Notes under the pieces: generated by a model
The model's input: the letters and a program-made list of their open reading frames with translations, nothing else
What the model was told of the DNA's origin: nothing
Databases searched by the model: none
From: Blastomonas sp. CACIA14H2
Lineage (GTDB): Bacteria; Pseudomonadota; Alphaproteobacteria; Sphingomonadales; Sphingomonadaceae
DNA: 64,000 nt
Direction of reading: 5' to 3'
Assembly (NCBI GenBank): GCA_000503195.1
Contig: AYSC01000017.1
Coordinates: forward strand, 1-64,000
Position numbers and translations under genes: made by a program
Shown: positions 16,592 through 24,855 of the stretch, piece by piece
Layout: the number at the start of each line of letters is the position of its first letter
Position numbering within the stretch: the first letter of the stretch is position 1

Positions 16592-17184
16592 CGGCCAGGT
16601 GCCTCGAGTTGCGGCCAGCGCGCCAGGTCCTCGGGCCGATCGCAATCGGCGAGCGTCGGCAGCAAGGCCACGCCAAGGCCGAGAGCGTCGCACCGCCGCA
16701 GCGTTTCACGCAGCACGGCGTCGGTGCTCCACGGCATGTCGGTCAGCAGTTCGGGCCGCGCTTGCCGCATTCCGATCAGATAATAGCCGCCGTCCTCTGC
16801 GGGGCCGATCACGATATCATGGTTCTGCAGCTCTGCCCTGGCGGATGCGACGACCCCGACATCCAGATCGGGCGTGTCAGCGCCGAAGAAGATGTGCGGA
16901 TGGTCGCGCGCGGCGTCGATCAGCCGCTCGGTCAGCCCGCCTTCGACCTGCGCGATCAAGCGGACCCCATCGCCCAGCCACTGGCGAAACGCGGCCTCTT
17001 CCGCCCCCGCGAAGCGGACCTCGACGGGCGCGCCCGCCTGCAGCAGGATGCCGACGGTCCTCTCCGCCAGGCGACGATGCAGGTCGGCGGCTCCTGCTGC
17101 ACCCAGGGCCGGAACTAGCCGCGTCTTGGCATAGCCCGGCACCGGATATTTGGCGAACAGCACGAGATCAGGCAGGGCGGTCAT
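16582..17184 (-). CDS. TIGR04282-like glycosyltransferase-related protein (DUF2064)
   Basis: A 200-aa protein of the nucleotidyltransferase-like DUF2064 family. It has LVLFAKYPVPGYAKTRLVPALG at the start (key part: KYPVPGYAKTRL), FFGADTPDLD in the middle and IGPAEDGGYYLIG, the family signature. It regularly occurs next to the TIGR04283 GT2 protein, as here with a 10-bp overlap, and is thought to work with it. Its product is unknown; the fold suggests sugar-nucleotide chemistry. It is divergent from maiA across a 103-base gap, which should hold promoters for both. Confidence 0.82.
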   Translation of the reverse strand: MTALPDLVLFAKYPVPGYAKTRLVPALGAAGAADLHRRLAERTVGILLQAGAPVEVRFAGAEEAAFRQWLGDGVRLIAQVEGGLTERLIDAARDHPHIFFGADTPDLDVGVVASARAELQNHDIVIGPAEDGGYYLIGMRQARPELLTDMPWSTDAVLRETLRRCDALGLGVALLPTLADCDRPEDLARWPQLEAPGRCA

Positions 17185-17287
17185 CGTTCAAGGCTTAGCG
17201 CGCCGCCGCTGGGAAACAAGCCTTGCATCGGCGTCCCTTGCCCATATGGTGCGCGCCCCGGCCAACCGCCCCCTAGGAGCCTCGCCC

Positions 17288-17920
17288 ATGTCCGACATCA
17301 TCCTGTTCGATTACTGGCGCTCGTCGGCCAGCTACCGCGTGCGCATCGCGCTGAACCTCAAGGGAATTGCCTATCGGGCGGTGCCGACCGACCTGCTGAC
17401 CCGCCAGCAAAAGGCACCCGATTATGTCGCGCGCAATCCGCAGGGGCTGGTGCCGATGCTGCACATCGACGGGCATGACCTGACCCAGTCGCTGGCGATC
17501 ATCAACTATCTCGACGCCACGCGCCCCGAGCCGCGCCTGATCCCCGCCGATCCGGTGGCGCGCGCTGGCGTATTGGCGCGGGCGATGATCATCATCGCGG
17601 ACATCCACCCGGTGAACAATCTGCGCATGCTCCATTATCTGAAGAACGAGATGGGCCAGGACCAGGCGGCGATCGACAGCTGGTATCGCCACTGGATCGC
17701 CGAGGGGTTTACGGCACTGGAGCAGTTGGCACCCGAGACCGGGCTGTTCGGCGGTGATGCACCCGACCTCGCCGACGTCTGCCTGGTGCCGCAAGTCGCG
17801 AATGCGCGGCGGTTCGAACTCGACATGACGCCCTATCCGCGCCTGACCCGGATCGATGCCGAGCTGCAGGCGACACCGGCCTTTGCCGCCGCGCATCCCG
17901 AAAGGGTGAAGCCCGCGTGA
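17288..17920 (+). CDS. maiA: Maleylacetoacetate isomerase (zeta-class GST)
   Basis: A 210-aa glutathione transferase of the zeta class that isomerises maleylacetoacetate (or maleylpyruvate) to the fumaryl form. The signature SSASYRVRIALNLKG near residues 11-25 carries the catalytic Ser, followed by NPQGLVPML and LTQSLAIINYL in the thioredoxin domain. The start at 17288 matches the family N-terminus. Its stop overlaps the GTG of the TonB receptor by 4 bp (GTGA). With the fumarylacetoacetase-type gene at 20593 it gives the last two steps of homogentisate or gentisate breakdown. Confidence 0.9.
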   Translation: MSDIILFDYWRSSASYRVRIALNLKGIAYRAVPTDLLTRQQKAPDYVARNPQGLVPMLHIDGHDLTQSLAIINYLDATRPEPRLIPADPVARAGVLARAMIIIADIHPVNNLRMLHYLKNEMGQDQAAIDSWYRHWIAEGFTALEQLAPETGLFGGDAPDLADVCLVPQVANARRFELDMTPYPRLTRIDAELQATPAFAAAHPERVKPA

Positions 17921-20028
17921 AGATTTCGCACCTCCATCTGATCTGCGGCGTCGCACTGGCAGCACTCGCGTTCGCCCCCGCGCATGCGCAGGACGCGCAG
18001 CCGCAAGGCGACACGATCAGCTGGCCCGATGCGCCGATCACGGTCGTCGGGCGCCCGCTCGACGCCCCGATCGGCGACCGCGCGTATAGCGTCACCATCC
18101 TCTCGCCCGACATGCTGGCGAACGAGCCCAGCCAGCGGCTCGAGAATGCGCTGCGGCTGGTACCGGGCCTGCAGCAGTTCCGCCGATCGGATGCACGCAG
18201 CGCCAACCCGACCAGCCAGGGCGTCACGCTGCGCGGGCTGGGCGGCAATGCTTCCAGCCGCGTGCTGATGCTGCTCGACGGGGTGCCGCAGAGCGATCCG
18301 TTCGGCGGCTGGATCAGCTTTCCCGGCTATGACGCGATCAATCTGGCGAGCGTGCGCGTGCGGCGCGGCGGCGGTACCGGTGGCGATGGCCCCGGCGCGC
18401 TCGCGGGCACGATCGAGCTCGACAGCTCAGGAATCGCGCCCGACCAGTCCAATTTCTATTCCGACCTTGCCTATGGCAGCCGCGAATCGATCGAGGCGAG
18501 CATCGGCACCAGCCAGGCGCTCGGGCAAGGGGGGCTGACGATCTCTGCCCAATATGCCCGTGGCGACGGGTTCACTCCGGTGATCGCGCGGCAGCGCGGA
18601 CCGGTCGACCGCCCAGCACCCTATGAGCAGCTCGGCGTCAACCTGCGCTTCGTCGCGCCGCTCAGTGCCAGCACCGAGCTGCAGGCCAGCGGACGCATCT
18701 TCACCGACGAGCGCGAGCGCGGCTTCGCCTTCAGCGACAACCGCAACGACGGCGCCGATGCGAGCCTGAGGCTGGTGGGACGCGGCAAGCTGCCCTGGTC
18801 GGCGCTCGCCTATGTCCAGATGCGCCGCTTCGAGAGCAGCTTCGGTGCGATCAGCGCGGACCGCCGCACCGTCACGCAAAGCCTGGACCAGTACAACACG
18901 CCTTCCACCGGGCTGGGCGCGCGCGCCGAAATCCGCCCTTCGCTCGGCAGCGCGGGCGAACTTCGCCTCGGTGCCGAATGGCGGCGCACCACCGGCGAGA
19001 CGCGCGAGCTGTTCACCTTTGTCGCGGGCGCTCCCACGCGGCTGCGCCAGGCGGGCGGGGCGAGCGAAACGCTGGGCGCCTTTGCCGAGGCGAGCTATCG
19101 GGCATCGACCGATCTGCTGCTCACCGGCGGCGGACGGGTCGATCATTGGCGGCTGACGGGTGGCCGGCTGCGCGAAACCGTGCTGGCTACCGGCGCGCCG
19201 CTGACCACCGCTTCGTTCGATGACCGCAGCGGGTGGGAAGGCACGGGCCGTGTCGGTTTTGCTTGGGACGCCGCGGGGCTGCTCAAGCTGCGCGGTGCAG
19301 CCTATCTCGGCTGGCGCCTGCCGACGCTGAACGAGCTCTACCGCCCCTTCCGGGTCGGACCCGACGCGACCGCTGCCAATGCCGCGCTCGCCCCCGAACG
19401 GCTGCGCGGTGCCGAGCTGGGGCTGGATTACGAGATCTACACGATTCGTCTGGGCGCGACGGCTTTCTGGAACCGGCTCGACAATGCCATCGCCAACGTG
19501 ACGCTGGCGCGCGGACCCGGAACCTTTCCCGGGGTGGGCTTCGTTTCGGCGGCGGGTGCGTTCAGCCAGCGGCAGAATCTCGATGCCGTCGAGGCGAGGG
19601 GCGTCGAGATCGAAGCGAGCGGCGCTATCGGCGATGTCCGGCTTGCCGCCGCCTATAGCTATGTCGATGCCATGGTGGAGGCTGCGCCAGGTCAGGCGGC
19701 GATCGACGGACGCAGGCCCGCGCAGGTGCCGCGCCACTTTGCCACCGGATCGATTGGCTGGTTTCCGCAAGGCGGCGATAGCGGCGTCAACCTCACGGCG
19801 CGTTACGTCGGCTCGCAATTCGAGGACGATCTGGGCCAGCTCGCGCTCGACGATGCGGTGACGCTCGATGCGCGTGCCGCCATGCGGATCAACCGTAACC
19901 TGCTCGTCGAACTGCGCGGCGAAAATCTGTTCGACACGACCGTGCAGGCGGGCATCAGCGGCCCCGGCATTATCGAGCGAGCCACGCCGCGCACGATTTG
20001 GCTTGGCGTGAAACTGGACATTGAATAG
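17917..20028 (+). CDS. TonB-dependent outer-membrane receptor
   Basis: A 703-aa TonB-dependent receptor. A signal peptide (ending AHAQDA near residue 25) precedes a TonB-box-like PITVVG around 40-46, a plug domain (VTILSPDML, LRLVPGLQQFRR, VTLRGLGGNASSRVLMLLDGVP, shown by its parts) and a 22-strand-type barrel ending in a short hydrophobic strand with terminal E after LGVKLDI. The ligand is unknown. Translation begins at a GTG overlapping maiA by 4 bp, an unusual coupling of a receptor to a cytosolic isomerase, which suggests it imports an aromatic or related substrate of the same pathway. Confidence 0.9.
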   Translation: MKISHLHLICGVALAALAFAPAHAQDAQPQGDTISWPDAPITVVGRPLDAPIGDRAYSVTILSPDMLANEPSQRLENALRLVPGLQQFRRSDARSANPTSQGVTLRGLGGNASSRVLMLLDGVPQSDPFGGWISFPGYDAINLASVRVRRGGGTGGDGPGALAGTIELDSSGIAPDQSNFYSDLAYGSRESIEASIGTSQALGQGGLTISAQYARGDGFTPVIARQRGPVDRPAPYEQLGVNLRFVAPLSASTELQASGRIFTDERERGFAFSDNRNDGADASLRLVGRGKLPWSALAYVQMRRFESSFGAISADRRTVTQSLDQYNTPSTGLGARAEIRPSLGSAGELRLGAEWRRTTGETRELFTFVAGAPTRLRQAGGASETLGAFAEASYRASTDLLLTGGGRVDHWRLTGGRLRETVLATGAPLTTASFDDRSGWEGTGRVGFAWDAAGLLKLRGAAYLGWRLPTLNELYRPFRVGPDATAANAALAPERLRGAELGLDYEIYTIRLGATAFWNRLDNAIANVTLARGPGTFPGVGFVSAAGAFSQRQNLDAVEARGVEIEASGAIGDVRLAAAYSYVDAMVEAAPGQAAIDGRRPAQVPRHFATGSIGWFPQGGDSGVNLTARYVGSQFEDDLGQLALDDAVTLDARAAMRINRNLLVELRGENLFDTTVQAGISGPGIIERATPRTIWLGVKLDIE

Positions 20029-20043
20029 CCTGATATTCGCAAC

Positions 20044-20496
20044 ATGACCCGCAGCATCACCCGCCTTGCCGATTTCCTGCCCTATCGCCTCTCGATCACG
20101 TCGAATGCGGTGAGCGACCTCATCGCGCGCGAATATCGCACGCGGTTCGGCCTCAAGATCCCCGAATGGCGCGTCATGGCGGTGCTGGGCGATGTCGGCG
20201 AGGCGACGCAGCGCGAGCTGGTGGCGGCGACGCGGATGGACAAGGTCGCCGTCAATCGCGCGACCAAGACGCTGGGCGAGCGGGCGCTGATCCAGCGCGC
20301 GCCGAACATGGCCGACGGGCGCTCGCACCATCTGGCGCTGACCGCGGCGGGGCAGACGCTCTATGCCGAGATCATGCCGCTGGCGATGCAGATGGACATG
20401 CAAATCATGACCGCGCTGAACGACGACGAGCGCGGGCAACTCGCCGCGCTGCTCGGCAAGCTGCTGGCGCGCGCGGACGCGCTGACCGATGATTGA
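20044..20496 (+). CDS. MarR-family transcriptional regulator
   Basis: A 150-aa winged-helix regulator of the MarR type. The helix-turn-helix region is about residues 40-80 (LGDVGEATQRELVAATRMDKVAVNRATKTL) shown here only by location and its key stretch RMDKVAVNRA, and the wing RAPNMADGRSHHLALT follows. It lies 15 bases after the receptor gene and 96 bases before the hydrolase gene. A palindrome inside the hydrolase promoter (20523-20538) is a good candidate operator. In related clusters such regulators respond to aromatic intermediates, which I infer here. Confidence 0.9.
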   Translation: MTRSITRLADFLPYRLSITSNAVSDLIAREYRTRFGLKIPEWRVMAVLGDVGEATQRELVAATRMDKVAVNRATKTLGERALIQRAPNMADGRSHHLALTAAGQTLYAEIMPLAMQMDMQIMTALNDDERGQLAALLGKLLARADALTDD

Positions 20497-20512
20497 TCGG
20501 GGGCGCCCGGCG

Positions 20513-20542
20513 CTTGCGTTCAAGTTTCAATTGATACTATGC
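20513..20542 (+). promoter_or_regulatory. Promoter with MarR-type operator before the FAH-family gene
   Basis: A -35-like CTTGCG (20513-20518) and a -10-like CTATGC (20537-20542) are 18 bases apart. Between them sits AGTTTCAATTGATACT (20523-20538), a 16-base palindrome with one mismatched pair and the perfect core TCAATTGA. Binding there would block RNA polymerase, so repression by the adjacent MarR protein is the natural inference. Transcription would start near 20549, with the gene start at 20593. Confidence 0.55.
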
Positions 20543-20592
20543 TGCGCGCAGCATTTTCTCGTCCCGGCAACAGCAAAAGGCAGCCGCATCCC

Positions 20593-21600
20593 ATGAAGCT
20601 TGCATCTCTCAAGAGCGGCCGCGATGGCCATCTCGTCGTCGTCTCGAACGATCTTGCCTGGTATGCCGATGCCAGCCATCTGGTGCCCACGCTTCAGGCG
20701 GCGCTCGATGACTGGGACCGCATGGCCCCGTATCTCGAGGTGCTCGCGCGCGATCTGGAGCATGCCGCGATCCCGCGCGAGCGCTTTCACGAGCATGACG
20801 CTGCCGCGCCGCTGCCGCGCGCCTATCAATGGGCCGACGGATCGGCCTATGTGAATCATGTCGAGCTGGTGCGCAAGGCGCGCGGGGCGGAGCTGCCCGA
20901 GAGCTTCTGGACCGATCCGCTGATGTATCAGGGGGGATCGGACGACCTGATGGGCGCGCGCGATCCCATCCTCCTGAAGGACGAGGCTTGGGGCTGCGAT
21001 CTCGAGGCCGAGATCGTGGTCGTCACCGGCGACGTGCCGCAGGGCGTGACGCCCGACGAAGCGCGCGGATATATCCGACTGGTCGGGTTGGTGAACGACG
21101 TGTCGCTGCGCAACCTGATCCCCGACGAGCTCGCCAAGGGCTTCGGCTTCGTCCAGTCCAAGCCGGCCAGCGCCTTTTCGCCGGTGTTCGTGACGCCCGA
21201 TGCACTCGGCGATTACTGGAAGGACGGCAAGCTGCACCGCAAGCTGCTGGTCGATCTCAATGGCAAGCCCTTTGGTCGCGCGGTGGCGTCGGATGACTGC
21301 ACCTTCGATTTCGGCGTGCTGATCGCGCACCTCGCCAAGACGCGGCGCGTGCGCGCGGGCTCGATTATCGGGTCGGGCACCGTCTCCAACCGCGACAGCG
21401 ATGGCGGCCCTGGACGCCCGGTGAGCGAGGGTGGCCTGGGTTACAGCTGCATCGCCGAAGTCCGCATGGTCGAGAAGATCACCACCGGCGAGATGAAGAC
21501 GCCGTTCCTGAAGCACGGCGATACCGTGCGTATCGACGTGCACGACGACAAGGAACACACGATCTTCGGCGCGATCGAGCAGACGGTTCAGGTCGGCTGA
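20593..21600 (+). CDS. Fumarylacetoacetate hydrolase family protein
   Basis: A 335-aa FAH-family C-C bond hydrolase. The N-terminal region starts MKLASLKSGRDGHL; the catalytic domain has ILLKDEAWGCDLEAEIVVVTG with the acidic metal ligands, VGLVNDVSLRN, the FGFVQSKPASAFSP stretch, and IGSGTVSNRD. Length and the SKPASAFSP block fit the fumarylacetoacetase-like branch found in tyrosine catabolism of alphaproteobacteria. The ATG at 20593 is chosen over the frame opening at 20539 because the earlier codons overlap the promoter. Together with maiA it would release fumarate and acetoacetate; no homogentisate dioxygenase is in the window. Confidence 0.88.
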   Translation: MKLASLKSGRDGHLVVVSNDLAWYADASHLVPTLQAALDDWDRMAPYLEVLARDLEHAAIPRERFHEHDAAAPLPRAYQWADGSAYVNHVELVRKARGAELPESFWTDPLMYQGGSDDLMGARDPILLKDEAWGCDLEAEIVVVTGDVPQGVTPDEARGYIRLVGLVNDVSLRNLIPDELAKGFGFVQSKPASAFSPVFVTPDALGDYWKDGKLHRKLLVDLNGKPFGRAVASDDCTFDFGVLIAHLAKTRRVRAGSIIGSGTVSNRDSDGGPGRPVSEGGLGYSCIAEVRMVEKITTGEMKTPFLKHGDTVRIDVHDDKEHTIFGAIEQTVQVG

Positions 21601-21616
21601 TGGCCTGATTGGCTGG

Positions 21617-22588
21617 TCATTCTTCTTCGTTCAGGCGCTCGGACGGGTTGACGATCGCGCCGACCAGCACGCGGCGCTGCTTCCAGCCTGCCCGGTCGTG
21701 CGGCATGCTGTAGAGCGTGCGCAGCAGCGCGATGTCCCAATCGGTCGGGTCGGAATAGACATTGCCCGCATCGAACAGGCCCAGGATCGAGTTGGGCACC
21801 GGCTGGTCGGTTGGCGTCGTTTCGGCAAAGGCGACCATCGCGGCATAGGCGGCCACGGCATCGAGCGAGCGGCCCTGCGCCAGGTTCACGTCGATGACGA
21901 TGGTGGCCTTGAACAGCGCGCGAACCGCCAGCGTTCCGATGATCGAAGAGCGATAGGCCTGCACGGTCTGCGTTCCGTTGCCGATGGCGGATTCGCCGCC
22001 AGTCCCGGCACTGAATGTCCGGCCGTCGGTCGAATCCGCGCTGACCAGCAGCGAGTCCGAGTTTGCAACGCGCATGCCATCGGCGCCTTGCGTTCGGCTG
22101 TTGTACCACCAGCGGATCGGGACATTATCGGTCAAAAGGCGCTCGCGCCGAGCGGGGGCGAGTTCCGCAAGACGGCTGGGCGCTTTCTTGTGTATTTGCC
22201 GCATCAGACCGCGAGCATCGGTTGTAAAGGTGACCGCGATATTGCCTTGGCAGTCCGGCTTGCCCAGCTTGATGCCCGATAGCTGAGCAATCTCGCGCAT
22301 CCGCGTCTCGACGATCTGGGCGTATTCGGGTTTGATGCCAACGACCTTGGGGCAGACCGGCTCGATCCAGCGTGCGACCGGATCGGAGCCATTGGCGACA
22401 CCGGTGCGCCTGACGAAGTCGTTCGCCTGCTTGCGCAATTCTGCCGGGCTGGAAGAGGGGCCTATGACATGGATTTCCGTCTGCCGCCGTGGCTCGGGCG
22501 CAGAAGCGGCAGCTTGAGCGATGGCAGGCGCATGGCCCATGGCCAGTATCCAGATGGCAGCGGGCAGGATCTCTTTTATTCGCTTCAT
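21617..22588 (-). CDS. Unrecognised exported protein, paralogue 3 of a tandem triplet
   Basis: A 323-aa protein I do not recognise. A signal peptide (about 1-26, ending PAIAQA) is followed by a conserved body shared with the two genes at 22668 and 23776. Shared landmarks are NDFVRRTG, DPVARW, a CPKVVGI motif and a second Cys before NIAVTFTTDAR (possible disulfide), RWWY, IVIDVNLAQG, LDAVAAYAAMVAFAE, NSILGLF and a C-terminal DWDI / RAGWKQRRVLVG block. ATG 22588 has AAGGAG seven bases upstream and is preferred to the GTG at 22591. No catalytic motif such as HExxH is seen. It probably acts in the periplasm; function unknown. Confidence 0.75.
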   Translation of the reverse strand: MKRIKEILPAAIWILAMGHAPAIAQAAASAPEPRRQTEIHVIGPSSSPAELRKQANDFVRRTGVANGSDPVARWIEPVCPKVVGIKPEYAQIVETRMREIAQLSGIKLGKPDCQGNIAVTFTTDARGLMRQIHKKAPSRLAELAPARRERLLTDNVPIRWWYNSRTQGADGMRVANSDSLLVSADSTDGRTFSAGTGGESAIGNGTQTVQAYRSSIIGTLAVRALFKATIVIDVNLAQGRSLDAVAAYAAMVAFAETTPTDQPVPNSILGLFDAGNVYSDPTDWDIALLRTLYSMPHDRAGWKQRRVLVGAIVNPSERLNEEE

Positions 22589-22667
22589 CACCCAGCTCCT
22601 TGTTCTTCATACCCGTGAACGGAACGCTGCACCTTCGGGCGCGCGGCACTTCAGATGATTATCGTGC

Positions 22668-23612
22668 TCATGGCGAAGCGATGATACGCCCCGCTTCCCC
22701 GGCATCCCGGATGATCCTCGCCACCAGCATGCGTCGCTGCTGCCAGCCGGCCCGCGACGCGGGGATGTCGTACAGCCCCTTCAGAAAGCTGAGGTCGAAA
22801 TCGGTGAGCTTCGCCTGCGATCCGCCGCTGGCGAACAGCGCGAGCAGCGAGTCGGTAGGGGGATCCCCGGGCTGCACCTCGGCGAGCGCCACCGTCGCGG
22901 CATAATCGGCGACGCTGTCGAGCGGCAGGCCTTGGGCGCGGTTGATATCGACGATCACTGTCGCGCTCTGCAGCGACCGTACGATCTGGGTCTGCACCAC
23001 CGATGGCCGGAAACCGCGAACGCCTGGGACGCCAAGCAGCCAGCCCGACTGTTCGGAGCCCGCCCCGAGCGCTTCGGGCCCCGAAATCTGCGGAGCAACG
23101 CTGACGCCGTCGCTGCTGCCCAGCGCGGTCGAATACCACCAGCGCACCGGCGCATCGCCGTTGATCAGCGCGTCGCGGGCATGTTGCGGTACTTCGTTGA
23201 AGGTCACCGGATTGCGCGAGGCGACGCGCCGCGCCGTGGCCCTGGCGTCGGTGACGAAGCTGATGATGATGTTTGTCCGGCACGGGGCATCGGCGGCCTT
23301 GACGCCGACCCGCTGCGCCAGGCCGCGCACCCTGTCCTCGACGATGCGGCCATAGTCGTCGTGCAGGCCGATGACTTTCGGGCAGATCGGCGCGTTCCAG
23401 CGGGCAACCGGATCGTCATTCCGCACGATTCCGGTCTTGCGGACATAATCATGCGCGTCCCGGCGCGCCTCGGCTTCGGTCTGGCGTTCTCCCAGGACTT
23501 CGATCTCGGGCTTCGCGGTGGGTGCGTCTTGCGCGCTGCTCAGGGCGGGCAGGACAAGCAGGGATGAGCATCCGAAAATAATCGAACGGCGTAGTTTCAG
23601 TTTCGGAAACAT
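22668..23612 (-). CDS. Unrecognised exported protein, paralogue 2 of a tandem triplet
   Basis: A 314-aa member of the same family as its neighbours. Signal peptide about 1-27 (ending LSSAQ), then EIEVLGERQTEAEAR, HDYVRKTG, DPVARWNAPICPKVIGL, a second Cys before NIIISFVTDAR, APVRWWYST, IVDINRAQGLPLDSVADYAA and SFLKGLYDIPASRAGWQQRRMLV, given here by its two halves DIPASRAGW and QQRRMLV. The middle part (about residues 175-205) is the most divergent of the three. GAGGAGG seven bases upstream supports the ATG at 23612. A gap of 79 bases separates it from paralogue 3. Function unknown. Confidence 0.75.
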   Translation of the reverse strand: MFPKLKLRRSIIFGCSSLLVLPALSSAQDAPTAKPEIEVLGERQTEAEARRDAHDYVRKTGIVRNDDPVARWNAPICPKVIGLHDDYGRIVEDRVRGLAQRVGVKAADAPCRTNIIISFVTDARATARRVASRNPVTFNEVPQHARDALINGDAPVRWWYSTALGSSDGVSVAPQISGPEALGAGSEQSGWLLGVPGVRGFRPSVVQTQIVRSLQSATVIVDINRAQGLPLDSVADYAATVALAEVQPGDPPTDSLLALFASGGSQAKLTDFDLSFLKGLYDIPASRAGWQQRRMLVARIIRDAGEAGRIIASP

Positions 23613-23775
23613 GGAAGCCTCCTCGATACTCAGCCGTTACATCATGCAATGAGATCTGTCTTTTTTGCAAACAAACTATTACATTCAGAATGGCGGTAAC
23701 AATTCGGGAGGCGTGGGCGTCGGGCCGCCGCCGACCGGTGTACCTTGTGCAACAAGCGGATGCATTGCGCAGGTG

Positions 23776-24756
23776 CTATTTCCCCGGTTCGCTTAGCCCC
23801 TCGGTCAAATCCTCATTATCGTCGATCTGGCCCGCAGCTTCGGAGTCCTTCAGGATCTTGCCGACCAGCATGCGCTTCTGCTTCCAGCCCGCGCGTGCAG
23901 CAGGGATGCTATAGAGTGCCTTGAGGAAGCTTATGTCCCAGTCGGTGGCGCTGGCGACCTGCGCATCGGGCGCGAACAGGCCGAGAATCGAATTTGGCGG
24001 CGGCGTCTGCACCGGCTTCATTTCGGCGAACGCGACCATCGCGGCATAGGCGGCGACGGCGTCGAGCGGCACGCCCTGCGCGCGGTTTACGTCGATGACG
24101 ATCGTCGCGCTGCGCAGCGCGCGCACGATCTGGGTGCGCACGATGCTAGAGCTATAGGCCTGGACCGTGGGAAGTCCGTTACCGATCGACGAGCCGCCAC
24201 CCTCGGCCGTGCCGCCATTGGCGGCGAGACCGTCCGAGGCGACCGCGCTTATCCCATCGACGCTGGTTTCCTGCGTAGTGTACCACCAGCGCACCGGCGC
24301 ATTTCCATTGAGCAGCGCGGGCCGGTCGGGAATCTGCACTTCGGCCAGACGGCGTGGCGATTTCCTGGCGATCCGCTGGACCACGGCGGGGGCATTGGTG
24401 GTGAAGCTGACCACAACATTGGTCTTGCAGGGCGCAGGCGCGGTGTCGATCTCCGCCACCTTGGCGAGCGCGCGGATCTTTCGCTCTACGATGGCGGCAT
24501 ATTCGGGCTGGATGCCCAGCACCGCCGGGCAGATCGGCGTTACCCAGCGCGCCAGCGGATCGTCGCTGCCGGTGGACACCGTCCGCCGAACGAAGTCATT
24601 GGCTTCCTTGCGCGCCTGCTCTTCGGTCTGGCGACGGCCGATCACCTCGATCTCTTCCCCCGAAGACGCCTGCTGGGCCTGAGCAGGGGCCAGTCCGCTG
24701 CCCAGAGAGGCGGTTGCAGCCAGTAGCAGCGAGAAAGGAACAGATTTGGCAGACAT
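23776..24756 (-). CDS. Unrecognised exported protein, paralogue 1 of a tandem triplet
   Basis: A 326-aa exported protein, first of the three in transcription order. Signal peptide about 1-28 (ending PAQAQ), then EIEVIGRRQTEEQARKEAND, FVRRTVS, DPLARWVTPICPAVLGI, a Cys before NVVVSFTTNAP, APVRWWYTT, IVIDVNRAQGVPLDAVAAYA and NSILGLF, DWDISFLKALY, RAGWKQKRMLVG. It is closer in sequence to the other two than to anything I know, and has an acidic C-terminal extension (DDNEDLTEGL). The frame is open to 24834, but ATG 24756 gives a proper signal peptide. Position next to the hydrolase at 24856 tells nothing about its role. Confidence 0.75.
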   Translation of the reverse strand: MSAKSVPFSLLLAATASLGSGLAPAQAQQASSGEEIEVIGRRQTEEQARKEANDFVRRTVSTGSDDPLARWVTPICPAVLGIQPEYAAIVERKIRALAKVAEIDTAPAPCKTNVVVSFTTNAPAVVQRIARKSPRRLAEVQIPDRPALLNGNAPVRWWYTTQETSVDGISAVASDGLAANGGTAEGGGSSIGNGLPTVQAYSSSIVRTQIVRALRSATIVIDVNRAQGVPLDAVAAYAAMVAFAEMKPVQTPPPNSILGLFAPDAQVASATDWDISFLKALYSIPAARAGWKQKRMLVGKILKDSEAAGQIDDNEDLTEGLSEPGK

Positions 24757-24855
24757 GGATCGCCCCCATGAAATCACGTGGCACCATCCTGCGACCCCAC
24801 GGCCCTGCGTGCCAGTACCGTTCGACAAAGGCACGCAAGCGTCCGGCGAGCGCCG

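Noticed and set aside
17222-17247. CTTGCA...CCATAT as a promoter for maiA
   Set aside because: The spacer is 14 bases, not 17 as in the other boxes, so I do not call it.
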